A stretch of DNA of 64,000 nucleotides from Nostoc sp. UHCC 0302 (GTDB lineage Bacteria; Cyanobacteriota; Cyanobacteriia; Cyanobacteriales; Nostocaceae), in assembly GCF_038096175.1 (NCBI RefSeq), contig NZ_CP151102.1:124001-188000 (forward strand), written 5' to 3'. This document shows positions 45,631-55,428 of the stretch, in pieces. The first letter of the stretch is position 1. Every line of letters begins with the position of its first letter. Under the pieces are notes generated by a model. It had not been told where the DNA came from and searched no databases. It saw only the letters and a list, made by a program, of their open reading frames with translations. A program made the position numbers and the translations under genes.

Positions 45631-45888
45631 ATGGATGAAGCTAATCTTGAAGACAAATACAATTTTCTTTCCCCTCGTAGTTGTTACTACGGTCAGATGA
45701 AGCCAGAAAATTTAGTTTTCAATGCCAACTTACAAGAATTTACTCAAAAAGTCGGTTACATTTCTGCGCTGCAAACCAGTGGTAAGCTTGACCCGTCTGA
45801 GTCTTACAACCAAATCAAGGCACTTTGGAAACAGTTAAAGCACAGTCAGAGAGAATTGGGAATTACTAAATCCCCACCATCAGCTTGA
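45631..45888 (+). CDS. DUF7219-family protein
   Basis: The 85-residue protein has the family core FLSPRSCYYGQMKPENLVFN and ANLQEFTQKVGYISALQ, with KALWKQLKHSQRELGI near the end. It is a cyanobacterial family of unknown role, soluble and helical. It is transcribed divergently from rpaB with a 178-bp gap. Confidence 0.7.
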   Translation: MDEANLEDKYNFLSPRSCYYGQMKPENLVFNANLQEFTQKVGYISALQTSGKLDPSESYNQIKALWKQLKHSQRELGITKSPPSA

Positions 45889-46304
45889 ACTTACTGGGAG
45901 CAACGCGAAAAAGTGAGATCCTCGTGAAATAGGCTGTTCTTGAGCAGGGGGAGCAGGGGGAGCAAAGAGACATATTAGTACTTTTTACTACTGAAATAGA
46001 TTGTTTATACAATTATTTCTTTCTCTTCCCCTGCCTCCCCTGCCTCCCCTGCTTACCCATCTCACAAAATCGCATTGCTCTTGAACTTACTTTAATTCTG
46101 GCAGCACCAAAAGAAACTCATGCTCCCGTTAGCGACTCTGCTGAGAGCGCTGTCTAACTTGGGAAAATCTTAAGTATAATTACTCATGCCTCTCCCGATA
46201 GAAGCTAAAGAGCTTAAAACTTTGTAATAATTTTCCGTAGTTGCTGTTATCCAATTTCAAAATTAATTTTAATGCACTAACTGTTGATTGAAAGAGAGTT
46301 TTTT
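45889..46304. other. Intergenic with long G/C-rich inverted repeat
   Basis: GAGCAGGGGGAGCAGGGGGA (45942-45962) faces CCCCTGCCTCCCCTGCCTCC (46029-46049); the two can form an extended stem around an AT-rich loop. It is a dispersed repeat type of filamentous cyanobacteria. No gene. Confidence 0.55.
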
Positions 46305-46520
46305 ATGTCAGTTTTTGACGAGGAAAAATATTTCCATACACAATTAGTCAAACACGGTGTCAATTATAATTTAGCAGCAACAGCAGCCAAGGTTATAGCT
46401 TCTGGCAAATCGGATGAGCTATTGACACCAGAAGAAATACGTTTGGCAACAGAGGCTTGCAAAGAATGGTCGAAACAGCGTCAACGTCTAGAACGGGTTA
46501 ATTCTCTTTCAAATATGTGA
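46305..46520 (+). CDS. Small hypothetical protein (71 aa)
   Basis: ATG 46305 (MSVFDEEKYFHTQLVKHGVN) follows AAAGAGAGTT. The rest (ATAAKVIASGKSDELLTPEE, ACKEWSKQRQRLE) is helical and charged. It has no membrane segment. An earlier start at 46284 adds seven residues and is less likely. Family not recognised; probably real by codon pattern and ribosome-binding site. Confidence 0.6.
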   Translation: MSVFDEEKYFHTQLVKHGVNYNLAATAAKVIASGKSDELLTPEEIRLATEACKEWSKQRQRLERVNSLSNM

Positions 46521-46849
46521 GCAGGATACCTAAGCTGTTACTTAGCTATACCCCGGAACATCCTAAAATACTTAGATAAAGAGTACCCACAATTCTGTAT
46601 CGTTTGAGTACTCTGCTATGCAAACTATTTCCTAACCATCTATCAACAGCTTAGTTACTGTCTTATACATCAAAAACCTACTTAAGATAGATTACTGACT
46701 CATACTTGCGTTGGTTGTACTCATGTAGCAACGCACCCATGTATGACAGTTAATAAATCGCGTCTACCTAGCAGGACATATATAGTTGCAAAAAATACGT
46801 TTATTTGCCGTATTTCCCCAAATTTTGTTAATCTGGGAGTTCCTGACCT

Positions 46850-47137
46850 ATGTTGACCCCAAGATTCCCTATGGATTTGCGCCAACTGATCAAAAAAACT
46901 GAAAAACCCATTCGTAAGAAAATAGACCCAACCCCATCACCTGCCGAAGCTACTGAGATACCGGAAATTCAAGATATTCCCGAACCAGTAATTGAACCCA
47001 CTCCATCCGCATACATCGAAGCGTCCGAATCTGACTATATTCCTGAATACTATCGCCCCTTACGCTCCGTTGGTAACTCTGGTTGGCAACCGTCTGACGT
47101 GTGGCGCGATATCCGGGTGGATGACTTCTGTGGGTGA
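46850..47137 (+). CDS. Proline/acid-rich hypothetical protein (95 aa)
   Basis: The sequence has a basic start (MDLRQLIKKTEKPIRKKID), a Pro/Glu-rich disordered middle (IPEIQDIPEPVIEPTPSAYI) and a conserved-looking aromatic end (SDYIPEYYRPLRSVGNSGWQ, PSDVWRDIRVDDFCG). It may start at internal ATG 46871 (MDLRQL). The gaps 46521-46849 and 47138-47447 show nothing recognisable. Function unknown. Confidence 0.55.
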   Translation: MLTPRFPMDLRQLIKKTEKPIRKKIDPTPSPAEATEIPEIQDIPEPVIEPTPSAYIEASESDYIPEYYRPLRSVGNSGWQPSDVWRDIRVDDFCG

Positions 47138-47447
47138 GCTAGGCAGTTAAATTATACAGTCGGCTAAGCGAATTAACTCTAATAAAACTTAGAGTGATGA
47201 TTTTTATTATTCCTATGGATAATAAAAATATGTAGTAGGCTTTTATTCTTATGTAGCAAGTTTATTAGCGGTTTGATTCAGTAAAAGTGTAGTAAGTTCT
47301 AATGAAGATATGCCTTGAAAAAATGGGGGGAAAAGCAATTTCGGTGTTGTATAAATAGTTGCTATTTTGTCAGGGTGTTTTAGTACTGCCTGCATATCTG
47401 TGCCAAGCGAGAAACTCTCGCTTAAACATAAAGGCTATCGCACATCA

Positions 47448-48800
47448 TTACTCATCCTGCAATAACCCCAAATGTCGATGGAATGCTTTAACAGCATTTG
47501 CTACACCATCTTCACCCCTTATCTTCTGGCCTAACTCTTGGGCTTTCTTCTTCATCACCTCATCGCTTAGTACAACTTCAATAGCCTCCGCCAAAGTTTC
47601 AGTAGACAATTTTTTATACGGGATTGGTGGTGGGCTGACTCCCAGTCGGGTTAACTTTTCACCCCAAATTGGTTGGTCTGCAAAAAATGGTAAGGTCACT
47701 GATGGTATACCTGCACGTAACACCGCCGCTGTTGTACTTGCACCTGCGTGATGTACCATTGCCTTCACTTGGGGCAAAAGCCAGTCATGGGGAACTTCCT
47801 TAATCACAAACACTCGTAGCGAATCTTTTACATGCACCGTTCTTCCAACGTTCCCCCAACCTGACAAGATGATGCCGCCTTGATGGGTTTTCTTTAAGGC
47901 TTCTACAATGTAATGTGTAAGATATTCTGGATTAGCCATCGTCATGCTGCCAAATCCAAAACACAAAGGTATTTGCTTTCGTCCTAAAAAATCTTCTAAT
48001 TCCGGTGGTGGTTTGTAGTCACCTGAAGAGTCAATAAACCAGAAACCTGTCACATACGCCCAATGCGGCCAGTCATGAGGTTTTGGGATAACGTGTGGGC
48101 TAAATCCATACAGTACAGGGATTTGCGATACATTTGCCGGAGTCTTCTGTCTAAAGCGACTGCCCAAATATGGCAGGGGCGGCAATTTCAAAGTTTCGGT
48201 TCTGAAGTGATTGAGCAGTTTTCGATATCTTTGCCAATATAAAAACTCTACTAACAAGTAGCTGCTATAGTTAATCGCTTTCCTTAATGGGTTTTTAGCT
48301 ATTTGACCAAATCTTAAAAACCCAAACATCCCTGTCGGAGTCAACGGCAGACATGATGCAAAAAAACAAGGTACGCCTAATTTCTCCGCTATATGATATC
48401 CCCAGTTGGCTAGCGGCGTGTAGATAATTACATCGCTTTCCTGACACGCTAACCAAGCAGATTCCAACTGTTGAAGCAAAAGTTTATCTCCTTCTTCTGG
48501 CTTCAACTTTTCTCCCGCTATCAATCGCTGCCCTTGTTTTGATTGCAGAAACTCCTGCATATTTCCAGCGATCGCTGCAAACTTTAAATCGAACTGCCTA
48601 ACAAATGATGCAAAGTTCTCATGCGTTGCCAGCGTTACTTCATGCCCCGCACGCTTCAAGCCAATAGCCAAAGCGCAGTATGGTTGCAAGTCTCCCCTTG
48701 AACCTACTGTTAGTATCGTAATCTTCAGTTTTCGGCTTGGAGCAGTAGGTCTACTTTGGCTCAAATGCTTCTCCTGCTGGTAAAGGAGGTTAGACTTCAC
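47448..48800 (-). CDS. GT1-family glycosyltransferase (UGT/sterol-glucosyltransferase type)
   Basis: The 450-residue protein has a GT-B fold: N-terminal GSRGDLQPYCALAIGLKRAG HEVTLATH and C-terminal sugar-nucleotide motif VHHAGASTTAAVLRAGIPSV, TLPFFADQPIWGEKL. These are the signatures of GT1 enzymes that transfer sugars from UDP-type donors to lipids or small molecules. It has no signal peptide. Residues 1-24 are a poorly conserved extension, so the true start may be internal, before LKITILTVGSRGD. The acceptor is unknown and no pathway neighbours are present. Confidence 0.85.
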   Translation of the reverse strand: MKSNLLYQQEKHLSQSRPTAPSRKLKITILTVGSRGDLQPYCALAIGLKRAGHEVTLATHENFASFVRQFDLKFAAIAGNMQEFLQSKQGQRLIAGEKLKPEEGDKLLLQQLESAWLACQESDVIIYTPLANWGYHIAEKLGVPCFFASCLPLTPTGMFGFLRFGQIAKNPLRKAINYSSYLLVEFLYWQRYRKLLNHFRTETLKLPPLPYLGSRFRQKTPANVSQIPVLYGFSPHVIPKPHDWPHWAYVTGFWFIDSSGDYKPPPELEDFLGRKQIPLCFGFGSMTMANPEYLTHYIVEALKKTHQGGIILSGWGNVGRTVHVKDSLRVFVIKEVPHDWLLPQVKAMVHHAGASTTAAVLRAGIPSVTLPFFADQPIWGEKLTRLGVSPPPIPYKKLSTETLAEAIEVVLSDEVMKKKAQELGQKIRGEDGVANAVKAFHRHLGLLQDE

Positions 48801-48930
48801 TCATTTTAACCAATTGTGAGTCAGGCGATCGCGAAAGCTTATCGCTTACAACGGGGTTTCCGCTCTCGCTTTGGAGTCAATTGAGATTCAATCAAAAAAC
48901 TAATGCCCCCAATCGGAGGCATCTCTTCAT

Positions 48931-49293
48931 CTATTTTCTAGGAACAAGGGCAATCAACCATAACCCGAACCACTCACGAAGCAAAACATTTTCGCGTTTT
49001 ATCGCTGCTACAACTCCACTATATGAGCGTACAAAAAGCCTTTCGTCTTCTGAAGAAAATGAAACTGCTAGCTCCTCTCCACAGTACTCGCCAATACCTG
49101 GAAGATTAAAGTCTGCCGCCGGGAAAGGTAGATGATTCCGGTTCAAATTCTCAGGCGACAGGAATGTCCGCATTTCTTCCGGCGTGCTGGGCAATTCTAT
49201 CAACAACTCGCTCAACTTCTGCTGCTGCAAGCCTTCGGCGGTCATCGGGTTCATGAACCACAGCCCATCGCGGAAACCTTCATTACTGAACAT
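48931..49293 (-). CDS. Hypothetical protein (120 aa)
   Basis: A soluble acidic protein with an LPxTPEE-like part (ELLIELPSTPEEMRTFLSPE), a core FNLPGIGEYCGEELAVSFSS and a C-terminus with a hydrophobic stretch (REWFGLWLIALVPRK). Starts at ATG 49293 (MFSNEGFRDG) or internal ATG 49254 (MNPMTAEGLQQQ) are both possible. It lies upstream of the glycosyltransferase on the same strand, 130 bp away. Not recognised. Confidence 0.5.
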   Translation of the reverse strand: MFSNEGFRDGLWFMNPMTAEGLQQQKLSELLIELPSTPEEMRTFLSPENLNRNHLPFPAADFNLPGIGEYCGEELAVSFSSEDERLFVRSYSGVVAAIKRENVLLREWFGLWLIALVPRK

Positions 49294-50096
49294 ATACTTC
49301 TTCCTACACGTTTTTCACGAAAATCACGCGAAGCGTAATGAAGCTATACCACCTGCATACGTCGAAGGCTACCTATTTAAACTATATCCCTAAACAATAT
49401 CTCTACGAGCGGTTGATAACGGGAGCTTGACAAATGTTTTTCTCATACTTGTAAGTGCTGTATAACTCTTTATTAGAAGCCAAGTAAAGTTATTCATTTG
49501 ACAAAATACTGTGCCCAATAACTTAGACTTTCACTGGTAACAACAAACTTTTAATAGATTCCACGGCTGCGCCATCCCGTGTCCCATTCAATATTACAGT
49601 CAGGACAGTACTAGTGAATAGCTGGCTTTGCCTCTCTGACTGCGGATAGTTTACGCTTACATCTTGGGCAGCAATAGTAAACAAAAGAAACTAAAATTAA
49701 GGCAGCTTATGAACCTAAGTCAACTATTAATGTCCTTAAGTTACACACCTCAAAGAAACACACCTTGATTTTTAACACTTAAACAGTCAATTTCCTGAAT
49801 TCGAGTATGACTTAATTACAAAGTGAACGAGGATGCTCGCCGCGCTATTAACACCACTTTGATGATTAATATCAGGTTGATAGACAGAAAATTCGACATC
49901 TTGAAGTATAACCAAAAAAAAACTTAACTCACTATTCAGAGATCACTGATAAAAAACTTATACGCATTTTAATTTACTGATATAATATTCGTTTAGTTGA
50001 CAGCAATTAACAACATTTTATGGCATTACCATCAAAAAGCCTTTTTAAGGATTATTGATGGCAATACCGTGCATCACAGTCACAACGTTTTAATTA
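49294..50096. promoter_or_regulatory. Long upstream region of the TPS locus
   Basis: About 800 bp of AT-rich DNA without a supported gene precede TpsB. CATCAAAAAGCCTTTTT and GGATTATTGATGG (50031-50061) form an imperfect dyad 40 bp before the start. A promoter is expected here but cannot be placed exactly. Confidence 0.4.
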
Positions 50097-51854
50097 ATGA
50101 CCAATAAGTTCCCTAGAAAGATTGCGGTTCTGGGTGTGTTTTTTATGCTTAATGCCGTAGTTTCCAAACCTTTGAAAGCACAGGTGACTCCACCCTCCCC
50201 AACAATTCCACAAGTCATACCTAGAGATGTTCAGCCGCCTTCAAATGCCCCTCTCCAACCCCAGGAGCCACAGCAACCCCCTCCTTCTCCACAACTACTG
50301 GCTCCTTCTACTCCTGCTCCCACTCCTGATGAACAATTTCCTAGCAATACTTCTGGAACTTTCATTGTGAAAAAATTTGAAGTTGTTGGCAGCACAGTTT
50401 TCAGTCAACAAGAGTTAGCTAAAGTTCTTGAAGAATTCACTAATCGCCCTATCTCACTCGATGAACTATATTTAGCTCGAAAGAAAATCAGTGACCTATA
50501 TATTAGCAAAGGTTACATTCGTTGTGGTGCTTATATTCCACCTCAAAAAATCCGTTCTGGTTTTGCCAGAATACAGGTAGTCGAAACTCAACTAAGTGAT
50601 ATCCAGATTGTAGGTACGCAACGCCTAAATAAGAATTATATTCGTAGTCGTATAGCAACAGGAAATAATGGCCCTCTCAATCAACAGCGGTTGCTAAGGT
50701 CATTGCAACTGTTGAAGCTCGATCCTTTGATTCAAAACTTATCTGCTAATTTACAAACTGGAGATGCTCCTGATGAGATTAGGCTAGTTGTAGACGTTGT
50801 TGAGGCAAAAACATTCAGCACTCAAATTACTTTAGATAATGCACGTTAGCCTGCTGTGGGCAGCTTCCAACGCCGACTACAAGTTAACGAAGCCAACTTG
50901 CTGGGGCTAGGAGATAGCCTGAGCGTCGGTTACAGCAATACCGATGGAAGTAACATTTTTAATGTAGGCTACACACTACCAATCAATCCCCAAAACGGGA
51001 CACTCTCTTTTAATTACGGTACAGCACAAGGTAGTGTCATTGAACATCCTTTCAATATTTTAAATATTAAATCAGCTTCCCGCTATTATGAACTGACATT
51101 CCGCCAGCCTATAGTCCAAAAGTACGAACAAGAATTTGCTCTTGGTTTTACTGCCTCTCGCCGCGAAAGTGAAGCAAGTTATATTCCATTAGAAGAACGG
51201 GTTCCTTTTACTCAACTAGGCTCTGATGAGCAAGGACGTACTAGAGGATCAGTATTACGATTTTTTCAAGAGTGGACTAGTCGTGACAACCACCAAATCC
51301 TTGCGGTGCGATCGCAATTTAACCTCGGTATTGGTGCGTTCAACGCCACAGTTAATCAAGATGCTCCTGATAGTCGTTTCTTTTCTTGGCAAGGGCAGGC
51401 ACAGTGGGTACGATTATTAGCTCCTGATACTCTATTGTTAGTCCGCTTCAATACTCAATTAGCAACTACTTCAGTCGGACCTATAGAACAGTTCGGTGTA
51501 GGTGGGATTGAAAGTGTACGTGGTTATCGTCAAGATTTACTATTAGCTGATAATGGTGCTTTTGCATCCGCCGAAATTCAACTTCCAGTACTTCGCGTAC
51601 TCAATAACAACGGAGTATTGCATTTCAGCGCTTTCACTGAATTAGGTGTTGCTTGGAATAACTCAGATAGTGAAAATGTTAACACCAACAACCCTGATAC
51701 TTTAGCTTCAGTTGGACTGGGATTGCGCTGGTCGATGGGCAATCGCTTAACTGCTCGTCTTGACTGGAGTATTCCTTTGGTAGAAGTTGACCAACCAGAT
51801 AGAACATGGCAGGAAAATGGGATTTACTTCTTTTTACAGTACAATGCTTTTTGA
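50097..51854 (+). pseudogene. TpsB outer-membrane transporter with one in-frame stop
   Basis: One frame of 585 codons runs through TAG at 50847-50849. The first part has a signal peptide (~1-27), a Pro-rich linker (PPSNAPLQPQEPQQPPPS) and POTRA domains (FIVKKFEVVGSTVFSQQELA, ~85-245). After DNAR-TAG the sequence continues without a shift as PAVGSFQRRLQVNEANLLGL, then a 16-strand barrel with VGGIESVRGYRQD and the terminal FLQYNAF. This is the ShlB/FhaC/HecB family that secretes TpsA exoproteins. Relatives have DNGRSPSVGSF at this point, so a Ser codon TCG or TCA changed to TAG. Either it is a fresh pseudogene or it is read through. Confidence 0.88.
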
Positions 51855-51895
51855 ATTTGTTCTATTCTTATCCTATATCATCAGCAAAAATTCTT

Positions 51896-52618
51896 ATGAA
51901 TCTCTTGACATATATTATGCATTTGGCAGGCACAGGAGCGGCTACTTATTATATTTCAACTCAAATCCGAGACTCAAAAACGCGCCCTAATGTTTTAGCA
52001 GGCTTACAACTATCAGAGGCTAGTTCCGTACCATTTTTATCTTTACTCAGTGAACGTGCAGCTAAAGAAGGGAATACATGGTTAGCAGAAAAACTTGCAA
52101 AACACGCTTTAGATGAAACTAAGCACAGTCGGATTTTTGCACACGCTTTAAAGCAAATGAATAAACAAGCAGTTGAGGATCAACCTCACCTTGAAGCTGA
52201 ATCTACTAGCAAACAAAAACCTAGTCCTTTTTTTCTAGCATATTTTGATGGATACACTTTAGAAGAACTCAAGCCTACAGTCATTAACTGGGATGTATTT
52301 CTTGGTAGTACATATATATTAGAATTGGATTCTAGTAAAGATTACAAAACAATGGCAAAAGTTTTGCCGGAGAATGAATTGAGTACTCGGAATTTAAAAA
52401 AGGGACTGTTAAGTATAGCTGAAGATGAAGCTAGCCATGCAGCTTATCTCTATGAAGGAATGATGCAACGAATGTCTATTAATCAAGTACAAAAACTTGT
52501 AGATGATTGGCGTATTCGCAAGGTAAACTCTATCTTCAGGATGGCTACTAGTGTTTTCCAAAATGACAATAATGCCCGTTCAATATCTCAAGATATCGAG
52601 ATAATAAAAAATACCTGA
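51896..52618 (+). CDS. Ferritin-like di-iron-type protein
   Basis: Helical protein with candidate metal ligands in AKHALDETKHSRIFAHALKQ (ExxH) and LSIAEDEASHAAYLYEGMMQ (ExxxH), the pattern of ferritin-like oxidases or rubrerythrins; an earlier Glu in LSEASSVPFLSLLSERAAKE may complete the site. No signal peptide is evident. ATG 51896 gives 240 residues; an upstream frame from 51806 overlaps TpsB and is less likely. It sits between TpsB and TpsA, suggesting a linked role, perhaps modification of the exoprotein, but that is inference. Confidence 0.65.
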   Translation: MNLLTYIMHLAGTGAATYYISTQIRDSKTRPNVLAGLQLSEASSVPFLSLLSERAAKEGNTWLAEKLAKHALDETKHSRIFAHALKQMNKQAVEDQPHLEAESTSKQKPSPFFLAYFDGYTLEELKPTVINWDVFLGSTYILELDSSKDYKTMAKVLPENELSTRNLKKGLLSIAEDEASHAAYLYEGMMQRMSINQVQKLVDDWRIRKVNSIFRMATSVFQNDNNARSISQDIEIIKNT

Positions 52619-52826
52619 ACAATAGTACTTGCAAAAGTAAACTATGCTGACTTTGCTCATGTTTTACAGAACAAAGTATAAAGATTGTTTCCAAAGTATT
52701 TAGTCTCTATTTTATATTCACATATAAAGTAGTGGTTATAAATTATAGTAACAAGTCTATTTTTGCAATTAGGCTTGTTAAACTCATTCACCTCTGATAA
52801 AAAGTTTGTTCTTATAGTTTGTTAAT

Positions 52827-55415
52827 ATGAATATAATGAAAAACAAACATTACTCTTCTATAAAAATTGTTGTAATATCAACATTTATTCATTGCTTGAC
52901 TATCTTTTCATGTAAAGCTCAGATAATTCCAGATACAACATTACCCCAAAATACTACTACAAACCTGAAGAAAAATACCATTGTTATTGAAGGAGGTAGT
53001 CAATCAGGAAACAATCTGTTTCACAGCTTTATAGAATTCTCTATAACAAAAGATAACACTGTTTTTTTTAACAATGCTACAAATATTCAAAACATTATTA
53101 GTAGAGTCACTGGTAGCTCTACTTCTAATATCGATGGATTGATCCGTGCTAATGGCACTGCTAACTTATTTTTGATCAATCCGAATGGAATTGTTTTTGG
53201 TCAAAATGCACGTTTAGATATTGGTGGCTCGTTTGTTGGTAGTACTGCAAGTAGTATTAACTTTAGTAATGGCTTTCGGTTTAGTGCTAGAAATCCACAA
53301 ACTAAACCTTTATTGACTATTAGTGTACCTAGCGAACTTCAGTTTGAAGGAAGTACTGCAAGAATTGAAGTTAAGGGTACAGGACATATTTTTGAAGATT
53401 CTGATTTTAGAATTCCTCTAGATGCTAGCGAGTTTGCTAATGGTTTACAAGTTAATCCTGGTAAAACTTTAGCTTTGATAGGAGGAGATATTTTGTTAGA
53501 CGGAGGTATTATTAGTAATCGTGATGGAAGAATTGAACTAAGAAGTATTAATCAAGGAATACTCAATATTGAACAGGAGAATAATAAATTATTTTTTAAT
53601 GATGAAAAAAATCTATTATTAAATAATATTGTTTTCCGTAATAACTCTCTAGTCTTTGTTAACAGCTATCAGGGTAAAGGTAACACTATTAATGTACAAG
53701 GACGTAATATAGAAATATTAAGTGGTTCCTCAATCTTTAGTCAAAATCATGGGAACAAAATAGATGGAGAAATTAGGTTTAATGTTTCTAATAATTTAGA
53801 GATTAAAGATTCAACTCCATTAAGTTTAAGTTCTATCTTTACGAGCAATTTTGGAAATACACCTGGGGAAAATATTCAAATTACAGCAAATAAAATTAAC
53901 ATTGAAGGATCACAAATAGCCACAACTACCTTTGGTGAAGCATTAGGTGGCAATGTAATATTAAAAGCTAATGATTTAAGGAGTGCTGGTTCTATTCCAT
54001 CGTCTGTCAATCCCTTGGGATACGGAGGTATTAACAGCTTCAGTTATAATTCTGGATCTGGAGGAGATATAACTGCAAAAATAAGAAATGTAATTATAGA
54101 AAATAATGGAACTTTTACTACAAGTTCTGTCTCCTACGGACAAGGCGGAAGCTTAAATCTAACTTCAGAAAATATAATTATTAAAAATGGAGGCACTTTA
54201 GGATCTGCTACTTATGGTAAAGGTAATGGTGGCGATGTTTTAGTAAACACAGAAAATTTAAAATTAACAGGAGAGTCAATACTTCAATCTAGTTCAGTCA
54301 CTGCTATTACTCAAGGGTATGGTGATGCAGGAAATCTTGCTATTAATACGTTAAACTTGTTTGTTCAAGAAGGCGGAAGTATAAATACAGATACATTTGC
54401 TTACGGTAATGCTGGTGATATAAATATTAACGCTTTTAATTCAATAAAAGTTTCAGGGATCGGTTCAACCTTAAAAAACCTTAGCTCCATAACCTCAGCA
54501 GCAGATATTTCATCAAATGAGATTATACGGATAATATATAATTTACCGCCAATTCCTTTTGGAAATGCAGGAAGTATAACTCTAAATACGCCCAACTTTA
54601 ATGTTGCTAATGGCGCTATAGTCAGCGTTATAAATAATGGCTTAGGCAATGCAGGGAAAGTCCAAATTAATACCAATACTACTCGCGTCACAAATCAAGG
54701 GGCTATTGCTGCAATTACTGCTGTTGGGCAGGGAGGTGACATTGGTATCAACTCTAAAGCGGTCTACCTACAAGACAGTTATATATCTGCAACTGCTGGT
54801 ACACAAGGAACTAATGGTGATGGTGGAAACATCAACGTCAACACAGATATCCTAACTGCTATGGGAAACAGTAGTATCACAGCTAATGCTTACAAAGGGC
54901 GTGGTGGGAACATTCAGATTAATGCTCAAGGATTATTTGCTTCTCGCGATAGCCAATTTACAGCTAGTTCTCAATTAGGAATTAATGGCAAGGTTGAATT
55001 TAACATTTCAAATGAGAATGTTGTACCTGCCAAAGCAGTACCTCTAACAATTCAACTAGATCCTGAAATTACTTCAGCTTGCCAAGGACGTGCAGGTACA
55101 GCAGGAACCAGTGAATTTGTAATTATTGGGACTGGTAGCGCCCCACGTTACTTTGTCAGTGAAACTTCTAAAAATAGTGGATGGTACGGTAACCCGGTTA
55201 GAGTTTCAGCAGATAACAATTTAGAGCAACAAAGCTCGCCAAGTAAAAAAGTTCGGCCAATTGTGGAAGCTCAATCAGTACTGATAGAACCATCAGGAGA
55301 TGTCAATTTATTAGCATCTCCTAATCAACTAGCTGCTGTGGCTGAAGCATCGCCTGAGAGATTTTGCTTGACTACAGACTCTAAACCAGCTTCTGCATCA
55401 ACATTATTCCCATAA
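52827..55415 (+). CDS. TpsA-type exoprotein (filamentous haemagglutinin family)
   Basis: The 862-residue protein has a signal peptide (~1-32), the TPS secretion domain (GGSQSGNNLFHSFIEFSI, NPNGIVFGQNARLDIGG, SFVGSTASSINFSNG, ~35-160) and long right-handed beta-helix repeats rich in GGN.NI and AYG motifs to ~720. The C-terminus has CQGRAGTAGTSEFVIIGTGS, the usual cyanobacterial end. It is exported by TpsB and acts on the cell surface as adhesin-like or sheath protein. It lies 13 bp before the CHAT gene in the same operon. If the upstream TpsB is truncated its secretion would fail. Confidence 0.88.
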   Translation: MNIMKNKHYSSIKIVVISTFIHCLTIFSCKAQIIPDTTLPQNTTTNLKKNTIVIEGGSQSGNNLFHSFIEFSITKDNTVFFNNATNIQNIISRVTGSSTSNIDGLIRANGTANLFLINPNGIVFGQNARLDIGGSFVGSTASSINFSNGFRFSARNPQTKPLLTISVPSELQFEGSTARIEVKGTGHIFEDSDFRIPLDASEFANGLQVNPGKTLALIGGDILLDGGIISNRDGRIELRSINQGILNIEQENNKLFFNDEKNLLLNNIVFRNNSLVFVNSYQGKGNTINVQGRNIEILSGSSIFSQNHGNKIDGEIRFNVSNNLEIKDSTPLSLSSIFTSNFGNTPGENIQITANKINIEGSQIATTTFGEALGGNVILKANDLRSAGSIPSSVNPLGYGGINSFSYNSGSGGDITAKIRNVIIENNGTFTTSSVSYGQGGSLNLTSENIIIKNGGTLGSATYGKGNGGDVLVNTENLKLTGESILQSSSVTAITQGYGDAGNLAINTLNLFVQEGGSINTDTFAYGNAGDININAFNSIKVSGIGSTLKNLSSITSAADISSNEIIRIIYNLPPIPFGNAGSITLNTPNFNVANGAIVSVINNGLGNAGKVQINTNTTRVTNQGAIAAITAVGQGGDIGINSKAVYLQDSYISATAGTQGTNGDGGNINVNTDILTAMGNSSITANAYKGRGGNIQINAQGLFASRDSQFTASSQLGINGKVEFNISNENVVPAKAVPLTIQLDPEITSACQGRAGTAGTSEFVIIGTGSAPRYFVSETSKNSGWYGNPVRVSADNNLEQQSSPSKKVRPIVEAQSVLIEPSGDVNLLASPNQLAAVAEASPERFCLTTDSKPASASTLFP

Positions 55416-55428
55416 TCTGGAGAAATCA

